From: M55B112 sp040880545
Lineage (GTDB): Bacteria; Bacteroidota; Bacteroidia; Bacteroidales; GCA-2748055
DNA: 63,929 nucleotides
Assembly: GCA_040880545.1 (NCBI GenBank)
Contig: JBBDIE010000186.1
Span: 1-63,929, forward strand
Direction: 5' to 3'
Shown: positions 17,507 through 26,230 of the stretch, one piece after another
Layout: each line of letters begins with the position of its first letter
Numbering within the stretch: the first letter of the stretch is position 1
Translations under genes and position numbers: made by a program
Notes under the pieces: model-generated
What the model was told of the DNA's origin: nothing
What the model saw: only the letters and a program-made list of their open reading frames with translations
Database searches by the model: none

Positions 17507-19096
17507 ATGATATACCTGAATAACATAAGGTATTTTTTAGCGTGCACGTTACTGATATTATTGTCTTTTTTATTGCCAGTCAGTGCGTTGGCTCAGTTAG
17601 AGGTGGAAAACGGACCGGTAAAAATATACTATCCGAACGGACAGGTGTCCAGTGAAGGTTTTGTAAAAGATGGAAAACCAGATGGATTCTGGAAAACATA
17701 TTATGTAACCGGAGTATTGAAATCGGAAGGTAAAAGAACTAATTTACTGCTTGACAGTACCTGGAATTTTTATAATCAATCAGGAGAATTGGTTGAAGTT
17801 ATCAATTACCAACTTGGAAAAAGGAGTGGGTATACGATGAGGTATAGTTATGATAATCCACAATTACCTGGTGAAAGAACACTTCTTTCCAAAGAGTTAT
17901 ATATTAATGATAAAAAACAGGGAAATTCATTCTATTATTATAATACCGGAGAATTGAAGGAACTTGTATATTACGTAAATGGTGAAAAGGAGGGGTATGC
18001 AAAGGAGTTTGGAAAGGACAGTACGGTTATTACCCTGAAACAATATAAAGATAATTATCTCATTAGCAGGGAACGGATTAACAGAACAGATACCGATGGA
18101 TTAAAGCAGGGCATGTATAAAGAATTTTATGCAGACGGAGATGTTAAAAGAGAAGTGAATTACCTGGATGATGAATTGCATGGATATTACAGGGAGTATG
18201 ATTCAAATGGTAAAATAAAACATACATTAAGATATGAAAGAGGGGCGGTTGTTGAAGAGATTGATGAAGAAGCCCAGGAAATTATAGACTTCAGGAGAAC
18301 TTATGATGAACAGGGAAGAATTATATTTTCAGGTGGCTACATTGAAGGCGTTCCCCTAGGTATACATCGATATTTCGATACAAACGGAACTGTAATTAAT
18401 TCCCATATTTACAACGAAAGGGGAATCAAGGTTTCGGAAGGTATTGTTGATGAACAGGGAAGAAAAAGGGGCGAGTGGAAAGATTTTTATGAAAGCGGGG
18501 AATTAAGGGCTTCAGGAAATTACAGTAATAACAGACAGCAAGGTCCGTGGTCCTACTATTTCAGGAACGGTACAATTGAACAAAGAGGAAACTATCTCAC
18601 TGGTAGATTCGATGGAAATTGGATGTGGTATTACGAAAACGGAGAATTATGGAGGGAAGAATCATTTTTCAACGGAAGAGAGGATGGTTATTCAATGGAG
18701 TATGACAGGAATGGAAATGTAATTGCGGAAGGCAACTATATAAGTGGAGAAAAAGATGGTAAATGGATATACAAGGGAGAAGATCATAAAGAGGAGGGAG
18801 AATACATTATGGGTTTGAGAGAGGGAAAATGGACCTATTATTATGCAGACGGAACTAAAAAATTCGAAGGAAATTATGTACTGGGTCAACCAGACGGAAG
18901 ACAGATTTATTATTATGAGGACGGAAAGATTAAAGCAGAACAGTTTTATCACGCCGGAATCAGGGACAAAATCTGGAGAAAATATGATGAATTGGGGAAT
19001 TTAGAAATAGCAATTACATACAGGGAGAATCGTGAATTAAGGATCAATGGAGTAAGAGTTCAACTGCCCGAAAGCGACGTAAAAGTAATCAGATAG
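17507..19096 (+). CDS. Secreted MORN/YwqK-type repeat protein
   Basis: 529 residues from the ATG at 17507. The frame opening at 17492 uses TTG inside nadA and is rejected. A signal peptide (about residues 1-30, FLACTLLILLSFLLPVSALA) precedes more than fifteen tandem repeats of 20-24 residues with the pattern 'GxWxxYYxxGxLxxExxYxxGxxxG'. This resembles MORN repeats and YwqK-family antitoxin-like repeats. Such arrays build extended beta-hairpin stacks and occur in many Bacteroidota secreted proteins without a known activity. It abuts ruvB with no intergenic base, so translation is probably coupled. Confidence 0.82.
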   Translation: MIYLNNIRYFLACTLLILLSFLLPVSALAQLEVENGPVKIYYPNGQVSSEGFVKDGKPDGFWKTYYVTGVLKSEGKRTNLLLDSTWNFYNQSGELVEVINYQLGKRSGYTMRYSYDNPQLPGERTLLSKELYINDKKQGNSFYYYNTGELKELVYYVNGEKEGYAKEFGKDSTVITLKQYKDNYLISRERINRTDTDGLKQGMYKEFYADGDVKREVNYLDDELHGYYREYDSNGKIKHTLRYERGAVVEEIDEEAQEIIDFRRTYDEQGRIIFSGGYIEGVPLGIHRYFDTNGTVINSHIYNERGIKVSEGIVDEQGRKRGEWKDFYESGELRASGNYSNNRQQGPWSYYFRNGTIEQRGNYLTGRFDGNWMWYYENGELWREESFFNGREDGYSMEYDRNGNVIAEGNYISGEKDGKWIYKGEDHKEEGEYIMGLREGKWTYYYADGTKKFEGNYVLGQPDGRQIYYYEDGKIKAEQFYHAGIRDKIWRKYDELGNLEIAITYRENRELRINGVRVQLPESDVKVIR

Positions 19097-20122
19097 ATGG
19101 AAAACAGAGAAGATTTCGATTTCAGGGAAGACTCCCTGGAAGAAAAGGATAAGGAATTTGACAGACAGTTAAGACCCTTGTCATTCAGCGATTTCAGCGG
19201 GCAGAAAAAAATCACGGACAATCTGAAGGTGTTCGTAAAAGCCGCCAATTTAAGAGATGAGGCATTGGATCATGTGCTTTTGCATGGCCCTCCCGGTCTG
19301 GGAAAAACAACCCTGGCAAATATCATTGCAAATGAACTTGATGTAAACATTAAAACTACCTCAGGACCGGTATTGGATAAACCCGGGGATCTGGCAGGAT
19401 TACTTACAGGACTTGAAGAGGGAGATGTACTTTTTATAGATGAAATTCACCGCCTCTCCCCCATCGTGGAAGAGTATCTCTACTCGGCCATGGAAGATTA
19501 TAAAATTGATATTTTGATTGATAAAGGTCCGTCAGCCAGATCAGTACAACTTACGCTGAATCCTTTTACACTAATTGGGGCCACCACGAGATCTGGTTTG
19601 TTAACAGGTCCGCTCAGGGCCAGGTTTGGAATTAATTCCCTGCTTGAATATTATGATTTCGATATTCTCGAAGGAATCGTAAACAGGTCGGCATCTATAC
19701 TGGAAGTAAAAATTGAAACCCAGGCCGCAAAAGAAATCGCATCCAGAAGCAGGGGTACGCCAAGAATTGCCAATGCTTTGTTACGCAGAATCAGAGATTT
19801 TGCCCAGGTGAAAGGTACAGGAGTAATCGATCTGGAAATAACCAGATATGGACTGGAAGCACTCAATATAGACAAATCGGGTTTGGATGAGATGGATAAT
19901 AAAATACTTTCAACGATCATCGATAAATTTAAGGGTGGGCCGGTCGGAATAACAACGATTGCTACTGCTGTAGGAGAGGAGGCTGGTACAATAGAAGAGG
20001 TTTACGAGCCATTTTTAATTAAGGAAGGATACATAAAGAGAACACCCAGGGGGCGGGAAGCAACTGAAATTGCGTACGTGCATCTGGGCAAATATAAAGG
20101 GGATCAGAGCCTGTTATTTTGA
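19097..20122 (+). CDS. ruvB: Holliday junction branch migration ATPase RuvB
   Basis: 341 residues, typical length. RuvB hexamers drive branch migration of Holliday junctions with RuvA. The Walker A (HGPPGLGKTTLAN), Walker B (VLFIDEIHRL), sensor 1 (GATTRSGLLTGPLRARFG) and the arginine-finger region are intact. A C-terminal winged helix ends 'IKRTPRGREATEIAYVHLG'. ruvA and ruvC are not adjacent. It starts directly after the repeat protein stop codon. Confidence 0.97.
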   Translation: MENREDFDFREDSLEEKDKEFDRQLRPLSFSDFSGQKKITDNLKVFVKAANLRDEALDHVLLHGPPGLGKTTLANIIANELDVNIKTTSGPVLDKPGDLAGLLTGLEEGDVLFIDEIHRLSPIVEEYLYSAMEDYKIDILIDKGPSARSVQLTLNPFTLIGATTRSGLLTGPLRARFGINSLLEYYDFDILEGIVNRSASILEVKIETQAAKEIASRSRGTPRIANALLRRIRDFAQVKGTGVIDLEITRYGLEALNIDKSGLDEMDNKILSTIIDKFKGGPVGITTIATAVGEEAGTIEEVYEPFLIKEGYIKRTPRGREATEIAYVHLGKYKGDQSLLF

Positions 20123-20163
20123 TATTTGTATTATATTTGAACTGAAAATTAAAGCAACCCAAA

Positions 20164-20334
20164 ATGAAAGATCTTCTTAAGAACCTGGGAATCATTAGCA
20201 TTGTTGCAGGAGTTGTTATATTAAGTCTCGCGGTTTTTAGAGAAACACAAACCAATGCAAAAATGGCAGTAAGTCTTGTGCTTGTTGTTGTTGGATTACT
20301 TGGACATATTATTTTGAATAAATATATTGAGTAA
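20164..20334 (+). CDS. Small membrane protein (56 residues)
   Basis: An open frame of 56 residues begins 41 bp after ruvB: MKDLLKNLGI, then a hydrophobic segment (about residues 9-24), a short polar linker FRETQTNAKMA, and a second segment (about 35-51), ending NKYIE. Two membrane helices with a small loop are expected. A terminator hairpin lies 31 bp after the stop, which supports a real transcript end. No family assignment. Similar short two-helix proteins accompany many Bacteroidota genes. Confidence 0.6.
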   Translation: MKDLLKNLGIISIVAGVVILSLAVFRETQTNAKMAVSLVLVVVGLLGHIILNKYIE

Positions 20335-20364
20335 TAAGTTGTTTTTCCTTAATATAGGTTCATG

Positions 20365-20395
20365 ATCCTGGAATGTCCGGGATTTTTCTTTTTAG
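20365..20395 (+). terminator. Intrinsic terminator after ruvB and the small membrane protein gene
   Basis: ATCCTGG at 20365-20371 pairs with CCGGGAT at 20377-20383 (seven pairs, one G-T), with loop AATGT, and is followed by TTTTCTTTTT. This is a standard intrinsic terminator shape and fits the end of the nadA-ruvB transcript. Confidence 0.7.
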
Positions 20396-20543
20396 TTCCG
20401 TCTTGTCTCCGGAGACTTCACATAGTGAACATTTTACCGTTTGATTTGATATTACTGTCGTATACAATGAAAACCAAACAACTATCTGTTAGCAAAGCAT
20501 AAACTATAACTATTTAATTATCATATAATTAAAAAACTTATAT

Positions 20544-20969
20544 ATGAAACAAAAATTAGATGTTGATTTTTTGGGGGGAATGGCTTTTGAAACTGAATTG
20601 AACGGTCATAAGATCTATATTGACGCAGACGAATCCAATGGGGGTAAAAACACTGGTCCCCGGCCGAAACAGTTTATGATGGTAGCCCTGGCAGGGTGCA
20701 CCGGAATGGATGTGGTGTCCATACTCAGGAAAATGAGGGTTGAATACGATTCATTGAGTATTGGTATAGAAGCGGAATTAGATGAAGAATTTCCAAAGCC
20801 ATATACGGCCATGAAAGTGGTTTTTAAATTTGAAGGAAAGGAGCTTCCTGAAGATAAAATAAAGAAGGCTGTAAATCTGTCAAAAGAGAGATATTGTGGG
20901 GTTTCGGCCAATTACAGAGATTCATTTCCTGTTAGCCACGAAATAATCCTGAACGGAACAGTTGTTTAG
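20544..20969 (+). CDS. OsmC family protein
   Basis: 141 residues. OsmC/Ohr proteins are cytoplasmic thiol peroxidases that reduce organic hydroperoxides. Both catalytic cysteines are visible, in AGCTGMDVVS (about residues 51-60) and KERYCGVSANYRD (about 113-125). The family is broad and the exact subgroup (OsmC, Ohr or YhfA-like) is not settled; the short length and N-terminus favour the YhfA-like group. The 3' end overlaps the 55-bp duplicated sequence at the first assembly gap. Confidence 0.88.
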   Translation: MKQKLDVDFLGGMAFETELNGHKIYIDADESNGGKNTGPRPKQFMMVALAGCTGMDVVSILRKMRVEYDSLSIGIEAELDEEFPKPYTAMKVVFKFEGKELPEDKIKKAVNLSKERYCGVSANYRDSFPVSHEIILNGTVV

Positions 20970-21008
20970 TTCGTGGCTGTCCATAATGTCCTATATCTAC
21001 GAAGTTAA
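20954..21008. repeat. Left 55-bp copy at assembly gap 1
   Basis: This 55-bp stretch, starting CGGAACAGTTG and ending GAAGTTAA, recurs exactly at 21109-21163 on the far side of the N run. It contains the OsmC stop codon. Identical flanks at a 100-N spacer indicate contig ends that overlap by one assembly k-mer, not a biological duplication. Confidence 0.85.
20965..21006. repeat. Dispersed repeat family D, partial copy
   Basis: Contains CTGTCCATAATGTCC, identical to the minus-strand reading of 37562-37612 at that position, followed by ATAT as in the other copies. The flanks diverge (extra TCGT after TTTAGT). The copy sits exactly where the assembly breaks, which fits a repeat causing the break. 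Confidence 0.5.
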
Positions 21009-21108
21009 NNNNNNNNNNNNNNNNNNNNNNNNNNNNNNNNNNNNNNNNNNNNNNNNNNNNNNNNNNNNNNNNNNNNNNNNNNNNNNNNNNNNNNNNNNNN
21101 NNNNNNNN
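21009..21108. other. Assembly gap 1 (100 N)
   Basis: One hundred unresolved bases. Because both flanks carry the same 55 bp, the true sequence is most simply obtained by merging the copies, which would leave no missing DNA between the OsmC gene and pheS. Confidence 0.9.
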
Positions 21109-21163
21109 CGGAACAGTTGTTTAGTTCGTGGCTGTCCATAATGTCCTATATCTACGAAGTTAA
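21109..21163. repeat. Right 55-bp copy at assembly gap 1
   Basis: Exact repeat of 20954-21008. It carries a stray copy of the last codons and stop of the OsmC gene with no gene attached, which supports an assembly artefact. Confidence 0.85.
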
Positions 21164-21267
21164 TAAAACAATTCCTCTGTTGCAGCTTGCTCGCCTCTAA
21201 GTACCACTTCACCCCGCGGTAGCCTCTCCCGTTGCGTCAGCAACATCTCTCGTTGACCCATCAACCC

Positions 21268-22287
21268 CTAAAATGCAGAAGAAAACTGCTCCAAAAACCT
21301 CACATCATTTTCAAAGTACAGACGGAGGTCCTTTACTTCATATTTTAACATAGTAACCCGCTCCACGCCCATACCGAATGCAAATCCGGTAAACTTGTTG
21401 CTGTTAATTTTTGAAAATTCGAGTACGCTAGGATCCACCATACCGCAGCCAAGAATTTCCAGCCAACCCGAATATTTACATACGTTACAACCTTTCCCTC
21501 CGCATATTTTGCAACGAATATCCATCTCAGCCGAAGGCTCTGTGAATGGAAAAAAGGAGGGACGGAAACGGATTTTGGTCTCACTGCCAAACATCTCTTT
21601 GGCAAAATACATCAGCGTTTGTTTCAGGTCTGCAAAAGAGACATTTTTATCAATGTATAAACCTTCTACCTGATGGAAAATACAGTGCGCCCTGGCTGAA
21701 ATTGCCTCGTTTCTGAACACCCTTCCGGGAGAGATGGTTCTTATGGGGGGCTGACTGTTCTCCATCACGCGGACCTGCACTGAGGATGTGTGTGTTCGCA
21801 ACAATACATCTGGGTCCTTACGGATAAAGAAGGTGTCCTGCATATCCCTGGCTGGGTGTTCAGGGGGAAAATTTAATGCAGAAAATACATGCCAGTCGTC
21901 CTCTATCTCTGGACCCTCTGAAATGGTATAGCCCAGGCGAGTGAATATATCTATGATTTGATTACGTACAATGGAAATGGGATGTCTGGATCCCAATGGC
22001 ATGGAAATTCCGGGAACGGTCATGTCCGGAATTAAAGTACCCCCGGAATTGTCATCTAATTCCAGTTTCAGCTTTTCAATCTTTTCAGTTACATATTGCT
22101 TCAGTTCATTGATTTGTTGACCAACTTCACGCTTTAATTCAACCGGTACATTTTTAAAATCTGAAAACAAACCATTTAAATGACCTTTCTTCCCAAGATA
22201 AGTTATCCTGAATGTTTCGACAGATTCAAGACCGGTTGCTTCAAATTTTTCAGCCTCTTCCTGAAGCTTCTTAATTCTGTTTAACAT
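21268..22287 (-). CDS. pheS: Phenylalanyl-tRNA synthetase alpha subunit
   Basis: 339 residues, standard length. PheS holds the catalytic class II fold that charges tRNA-Phe as an alpha2beta2 enzyme with PheT. Class II motifs are visible: RTHTSSVQVRVM with the following RTISPGRVFRNE (motif 2 region), and GFAFGMGVERVTML (motif 3). The N-terminal coiled coil (LNRIKKLQEEAEKFEATG) binds tRNA. pheT is not in the window. It is convergent with the OsmC gene across gap 1. Confidence 0.97.
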   Translation of the reverse strand: MLNRIKKLQEEAEKFEATGLESVETFRITYLGKKGHLNGLFSDFKNVPVELKREVGQQINELKQYVTEKIEKLKLELDDNSGGTLIPDMTVPGISMPLGSRHPISIVRNQIIDIFTRLGYTISEGPEIEDDWHVFSALNFPPEHPARDMQDTFFIRKDPDVLLRTHTSSVQVRVMENSQPPIRTISPGRVFRNEAISARAHCIFHQVEGLYIDKNVSFADLKQTLMYFAKEMFGSETKIRFRPSFFPFTEPSAEMDIRCKICGGKGCNVCKYSGWLEILGCGMVDPSVLEFSKINSNKFTGFAFGMGVERVTMLKYEVKDLRLYFENDVRFLEQFSSAF

Positions 22288-22455
22288 ATTCTTTTTTTAG
22301 AACTGTAAAAATAGTAAAAATCAACGATACCTTTTAGTGTCACAAAGAAATCTCATAATATGTTATCGTGCTTAATAAGAAAGCATTAAGAGCGAGGGTT
22401 ACAATGGTTAATTTAAAGTTTGCATAACGTAGCCATGGACTTTTTCCTCCAAGCA

Positions 22456-23124
22456 CTATTTAAGTTTAAATGTATAGACAATATCTGTGGTAGGCCTGTC
22501 ATAATTATCGGTAGAGACACCAGCAATATTATCCACAACCTCCAATCCTTTAACTACTTCACCAAAAACGGTATAAGCTCCATCCAAATGCGGAGTTCCG
22601 CCAATGGTTGTGTAAGCTTTAATCTGTTCCGGCGTAAATGGCTGATGATGTCCTGATGATTGCATATTCAGTAACTGTTCATTATTAAGGACTTGCCCCT
22701 GAACAATATAGAATTGGGAACCGGATGATTCTCTTTCCGGATTGGTAGAATCACCTTGACGGGCAGCCGCCAACGCACCCTTTTTGTGGTAGTGATGGTC
22801 CAGAATTTCTGCCGGTACCCTGTACCCAGGGCCTCCTGTACCCAGGCGTTGTCCTTTTGGTGCATTTATCGAATGAGGATCGCCCCCCTGGATCATAAAA
22901 TTACTGATTACCCTGTGAAATAATTGTCCGTCATAAAATCCATCCTCAATCAACCTGATCATATTTTCAGTGTGCAGGGGAGTATCATCATACAAAAGCA
23001 GTTCGATATCACCCATACTGGTTTTAATCTCGATTAACTGTCCCTTTATCTTTTCGGTTTGCTGGGCCGTGGCAGTTAAAACCACAAGCATCAGAAATGC
23101 CGGGATGAATATTTTACGCTTCAT
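22456..23124 (-). CDS. Secreted cyclophilin-type peptidyl-prolyl isomerase
   Basis: 222 residues with an N-terminal signal peptide (MKRKIFIPAFLMLVVLTATA, then QQTEK). The cyclophilin fold spans about residues 30-222: MGDIELLLYDDTPLHTENMI, FHRVISNFMIQGGDP and SGSQFYIVQG. The catalytic Arg of FHRVI and the Q-GGDP block are kept. The insert SSGHHQPFTPEQIKAYTTIG is common in Bacteroidota periplasmic members. It probably assists folding of exported proteins in the periplasm. Divergent from the epimerase gene. Confidence 0.93.
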   Translation of the reverse strand: MKRKIFIPAFLMLVVLTATAQQTEKIKGQLIEIKTSMGDIELLLYDDTPLHTENMIRLIEDGFYDGQLFHRVISNFMIQGGDPHSINAPKGQRLGTGGPGYRVPAEILDHHYHKKGALAAARQGDSTNPERESSGSQFYIVQGQVLNNEQLLNMQSSGHHQPFTPEQIKAYTTIGGTPHLDGAYTVFGEVVKGLEVVDNIAGVSTDNYDRPTTDIVYTFKLK

Positions 23125-23197
23125 AATTATTAAATTTGTATATATTTCAGCTTAACACCTTCTATAAGGAATAGTTTTCGGACGAAATTAATAAATT

Positions 23198-24049
23198 ATG
23201 ATCATAGCACTGGCAGGTTATACCGGATTTATAGGATCACATATTAAAGATTATTTTTCAGAGGAGGAGTTTATTCTGCTGGAACGTGAAGACCTGGCCG
23301 GACAGACAGACAAGCTGGCCGACAAAATAAAGGGAGCTGATGTTGTTATAAACAGTGTAGGTTACCCGGTTTCAAAAAGGTGGAACAGAAAGAACAGGAA
23401 CCTTATGCACCAAAGCAGGATCGATGTTACGCAAAAGCTGGTGCAGGCTATAAATATACTAAAGAATAAGCCGGATTATTATGTGCATATGTCAGCCATC
23501 GGGATTTATGCTTATGACAAAGAGCATTCCGAAATTGTATATACTTATGGAGATGATTTTCTGGCCGGTGTTGTAAGAGAATGGGAGGACACTGTGGATG
23601 ATCTGCATCCTATAACAAGGGTTATTAAAGTCAGAAGCGGAATGGTATTGGGGAGAAACGGAGGTGTATTTGTGCGACTTAAAAGAATTTTTAAGCTTGG
23701 ATTAGGTGGGGTGATTGGTTCCGGTAAACAGGTTTACTCTTTCATACATATGGAAGATTTGCTGGCAGCCCTTAAATTTCTGATGGATAAAAATGAAGAA
23801 GGAGTATTCAATTTTACAGCTCCCAATCCTGTTACAAACAAACAGTTCACAAAAGCATTGGCTGCATCATTAAATAGACCTGCAATATTTCGGGTACCTG
23901 CAATATTACTGAGGTTATGGATGGGAAAAGGGGCTGTGATCGCCACAAGGGGACAAACTGTATACCCTAAAAAGCTGCTTGATGCAGGATATAAGTTTAC
24001 CTTTGCCACAATTGATAAAGCCCTAGTTAATCTTGTGAACAGATCGTGA
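23198..24049 (+). CDS. SDR39U1-type NAD(P)-dependent epimerase (TIGR01777-like)
   Basis: 283 residues. The N-terminal cofactor loop is GYTGFIGSHI, a GxxGxxG variant, followed by VVINSVGYPVSKRW, typical of the TIGR01777/SDR39U1 group. VIGSGKQVYSFIHMEDLLAAL and PNPVTNKQFTKALA are other group blocks. The physiological substrate of this group is not established; members are often called 'sugar nucleotide epimerase' by homology only. Its stop codon overlaps the next gene by 4 bp, so it is translated together with a flippase, which suggests an envelope polysaccharide role. Confidence 0.85.
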   Translation: MIIALAGYTGFIGSHIKDYFSEEEFILLEREDLAGQTDKLADKIKGADVVINSVGYPVSKRWNRKNRNLMHQSRIDVTQKLVQAINILKNKPDYYVHMSAIGIYAYDKEHSEIVYTYGDDFLAGVVREWEDTVDDLHPITRVIKVRSGMVLGRNGGVFVRLKRIFKLGLGGVIGSGKQVYSFIHMEDLLAALKFLMDKNEEGVFNFTAPNPVTNKQFTKALAASLNRPAIFRVPAILLRLWMGKGAVIATRGQTVYPKKLLDAGYKFTFATIDKALVNLVNRS

Positions 24050-25536
24050 ATCCAATTAAACAACTTTTCGGTCAGACAGCAGTATATGGGATGGGAATTG
24101 TACTGCCAAGATTATTGAATTACCTGTTACTTACTCCTTTTTATACAAGAATTTTCGATACAGGTGAGTACGGTATTGTGACAGAGCTCTATGCTTATGT
24201 GGTCTTTTTACTGGTGGTTCTTACCTATGGCATGGAAACCGGTTTTTTTAGGTTTGCCAGTAGTAAAGAGAACAGAAATACGGTATATACCAGTATTTTG
24301 GTTACGGTATTATTTACCACGATCCTGTTTATTATGCTGGTTTTTACATTTATCAAACCAATTGCACTTGGTTTAGGATATGCCGGGGAACCACAGTATA
24401 TTAAATGGCTGACTCTTATTGTGGGAATGGATGCATTCACTGCAATTCCGTTTGCCAGGATCAGGCTTTTTAACAAACCAGGAAAATATGCGATTATCAG
24501 AATTGCTGAGGTGCTGGTGAATATAGGACTGAACTGGTTTTTTTTATTTTTCTGTGCAAGAAATCAGGAGTCTTCATGGGTCATGAAAGTATATAATCCG
24601 GAAATAGGTGTGGGATACGTGCTTATCTCAAATCTGGCAGCATCTGTATTGAAGCTGATACTGCTGCTACCTGAAATATTTGCTGCACTGAAGGGTTACA
24701 TAGACACTAAACTTCTGAAAAATATTTTACGATATTCTTACCCATTGTTAATAGCAGGGCTTGCTGGAACAATAAACGAAGCACTGGACAGGGTTTTATT
24801 GAAACATCTGATAGATGTTGCAGATAATCCTATGTCTCAGTTAGGAATATATGGGGCAAACTACAAAATAGCTGTACTTATGACCCTTTATGTGCAAATG
24901 TTTAAGTATGCAGCAGAGCCTTTTTTCTTTTCAAAATCAGATCAAAAAGATGCCAGGCAATTGTATGCAGATGTGTTGATATTTTTCATCCTACCCGGTT
25001 TGTTGATTTTCCTGGGAGTAATGTTGTATATTGATTATTTCAAATTGTTTATTGGCGTTGACTTTAGGGAGGGTATCGGGATTGTACCGGTGATTTTGAT
25101 GGCAAACCTGGTTATGGGAATTTTTTTCAACCTCTCGATATGGTATAAATTAACCAACAAAACATGGATCGGAGCGGCACTTGTTACCATCGGTGCTATC
25201 ATAACAGTGGTGGTAAATGTAATTTTTATTCCCCGGTACGGATATTATGCCTCGGCATGGGGGCATCTGATCTGTTATACTGTGATGGTAGCACTTTCGT
25301 TTATGCTTTCAAGAAAACATTACCGGATTCCATATAATTTTCGAAGGATATTGTTTTATATTGCCATTGTTATAGTACTCTTTTTTGTAGATTTTTGGTT
25401 GACCAGTATTGGATTTATTCATGCATGGGCTGTGAAGATCGTACTTATGGTTTTATCATTTACAATTTTTTATTTTGGTGAAAGAGACAGATTTTTTAAG
25501 TATCGGAACGTTATAATACAGGATAGGGATCATTAA
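24046..25536 (+). CDS. Polysaccharide flippase (MOP superfamily, Wzx/MVF-like)
   Basis: 496 residues with about 14 hydrophobic segments, the expected architecture for a lipid-linked oligosaccharide flippase. It opens with LFGQTAVYGMGIVLPRLLNY, a start shared by Bacteroidota polysaccharide-exporter annotations. It would move an undecaprenyl-linked glycan across the inner membrane. It overlaps the upstream epimerase by 4 bp. No polymerase or ligase lies nearby, so the glycan is unknown. Confidence 0.88.
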   Translation: MNPIKQLFGQTAVYGMGIVLPRLLNYLLLTPFYTRIFDTGEYGIVTELYAYVVFLLVVLTYGMETGFFRFASSKENRNTVYTSILVTVLFTTILFIMLVFTFIKPIALGLGYAGEPQYIKWLTLIVGMDAFTAIPFARIRLFNKPGKYAIIRIAEVLVNIGLNWFFLFFCARNQESSWVMKVYNPEIGVGYVLISNLAASVLKLILLLPEIFAALKGYIDTKLLKNILRYSYPLLIAGLAGTINEALDRVLLKHLIDVADNPMSQLGIYGANYKIAVLMTLYVQMFKYAAEPFFFSKSDQKDARQLYADVLIFFILPGLLIFLGVMLYIDYFKLFIGVDFREGIGIVPVILMANLVMGIFFNLSIWYKLTNKTWIGAALVTIGAIITVVVNVIFIPRYGYYASAWGHLICYTVMVALSFMLSRKHYRIPYNFRRILFYIAIVIVLFFVDFWLTSIGFIHAWAVKIVLMVLSFTIFYFGERDRFFKYRNVIIQDRDH

Positions 25537-25683
25537 GTTGACAGAAATTTTAAATATTTAAAATACACAATTATTAAAATTTAGTCACTTTGTGAATAAT
25601 GCGAATATTTCCTGATAGTTGTGTAAGTAATAAAACGCATAATTTGTTGTTTTGGTTGATAAGAAAGTGTTAAGAGAATGACA

Positions 25684-25739
25684 GGCAATGACTGTTTTTC
25701 AAGTCAGGCTAAACGCAGCAATTGACTTTTTCTTGCAAG
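25684..25739. repeat. Dispersed intergenic repeat family B, second copy
   Basis: Resembles 7984-8042, sharing ACGCAGCAATTGA and CTTGCAA with a few gaps between. It is located upstream of dut. The preceding GATAAGAAAGTGTTAAGAG (25658-25676) also weakly resembles 22373-22391. Identity was judged by eye. Confidence 0.45.
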
Positions 25740-25769
25740 CGTTGGTTAGAAATATAAATTTTGATTATA

Positions 25770-26210
25770 ATGAGCATTAAGGTTAAGATCGTAAATAAAT
25801 CTGATAATAAACTGCCTTTTTATTCAACTACGTATTCAGCAGGGATGGATTTGAGGGCAAACATTCAAAAGGATATAGTGTTACATCCAATGGAACGGAT
25901 TTTGGTTCCAACTGGTTTATATATAGAACTTCCTGAGGGGTTAGAAGCGCAAATCAGACCCCGTAGCGGATTGGCCCTGATGCAAGGTATAACTGTGCTT
26001 AATTCGCCCGGAACTATCGATGCTGATTACAGGGGAGAAGTTGGTGTAATTCTTGTTAATTTATCTTCGGAAACGTATGCAATTAAACCTGGTGAAAGGA
26101 TATGTCAGATGATTGTAAACAAATTCGAAAAGGTGGAATGGATCGAAGTGGATAAATTGATGGATTCGGAAAGAGGTGCCGGAGGTTTTGGACATACGGG
26201 TATTAAATAG
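25770..26210 (+). CDS. dut: dUTP diphosphatase
   Basis: 146 residues from the ATG at 25770; the frame extends to a TTG at 25761. Dut hydrolyses dUTP to dUMP, keeping uracil out of DNA and supplying dTMP synthesis. All five trimeric dUTPase motifs are seen: AGMDLRA, RPRSGLA, GTIDADYRGEVG, ERICQMI and RGAGGFGHTG. It opens a gene run through to mnmG. Confidence 0.97.
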   Translation: MSIKVKIVNKSDNKLPFYSTTYSAGMDLRANIQKDIVLHPMERILVPTGLYIELPEGLEAQIRPRSGLALMQGITVLNSPGTIDADYRGEVGVILVNLSSETYAIKPGERICQMIVNKFEKVEWIEVDKLMDSERGAGGFGHTGIK

Positions 26211-26230
26211 TTTTTACAACGATAAGAAGA

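Noticed and set aside
20997..21212. Minus-strand frame spanning the first N run
   Set aside because: Half of it is N, so it is not a real frame.
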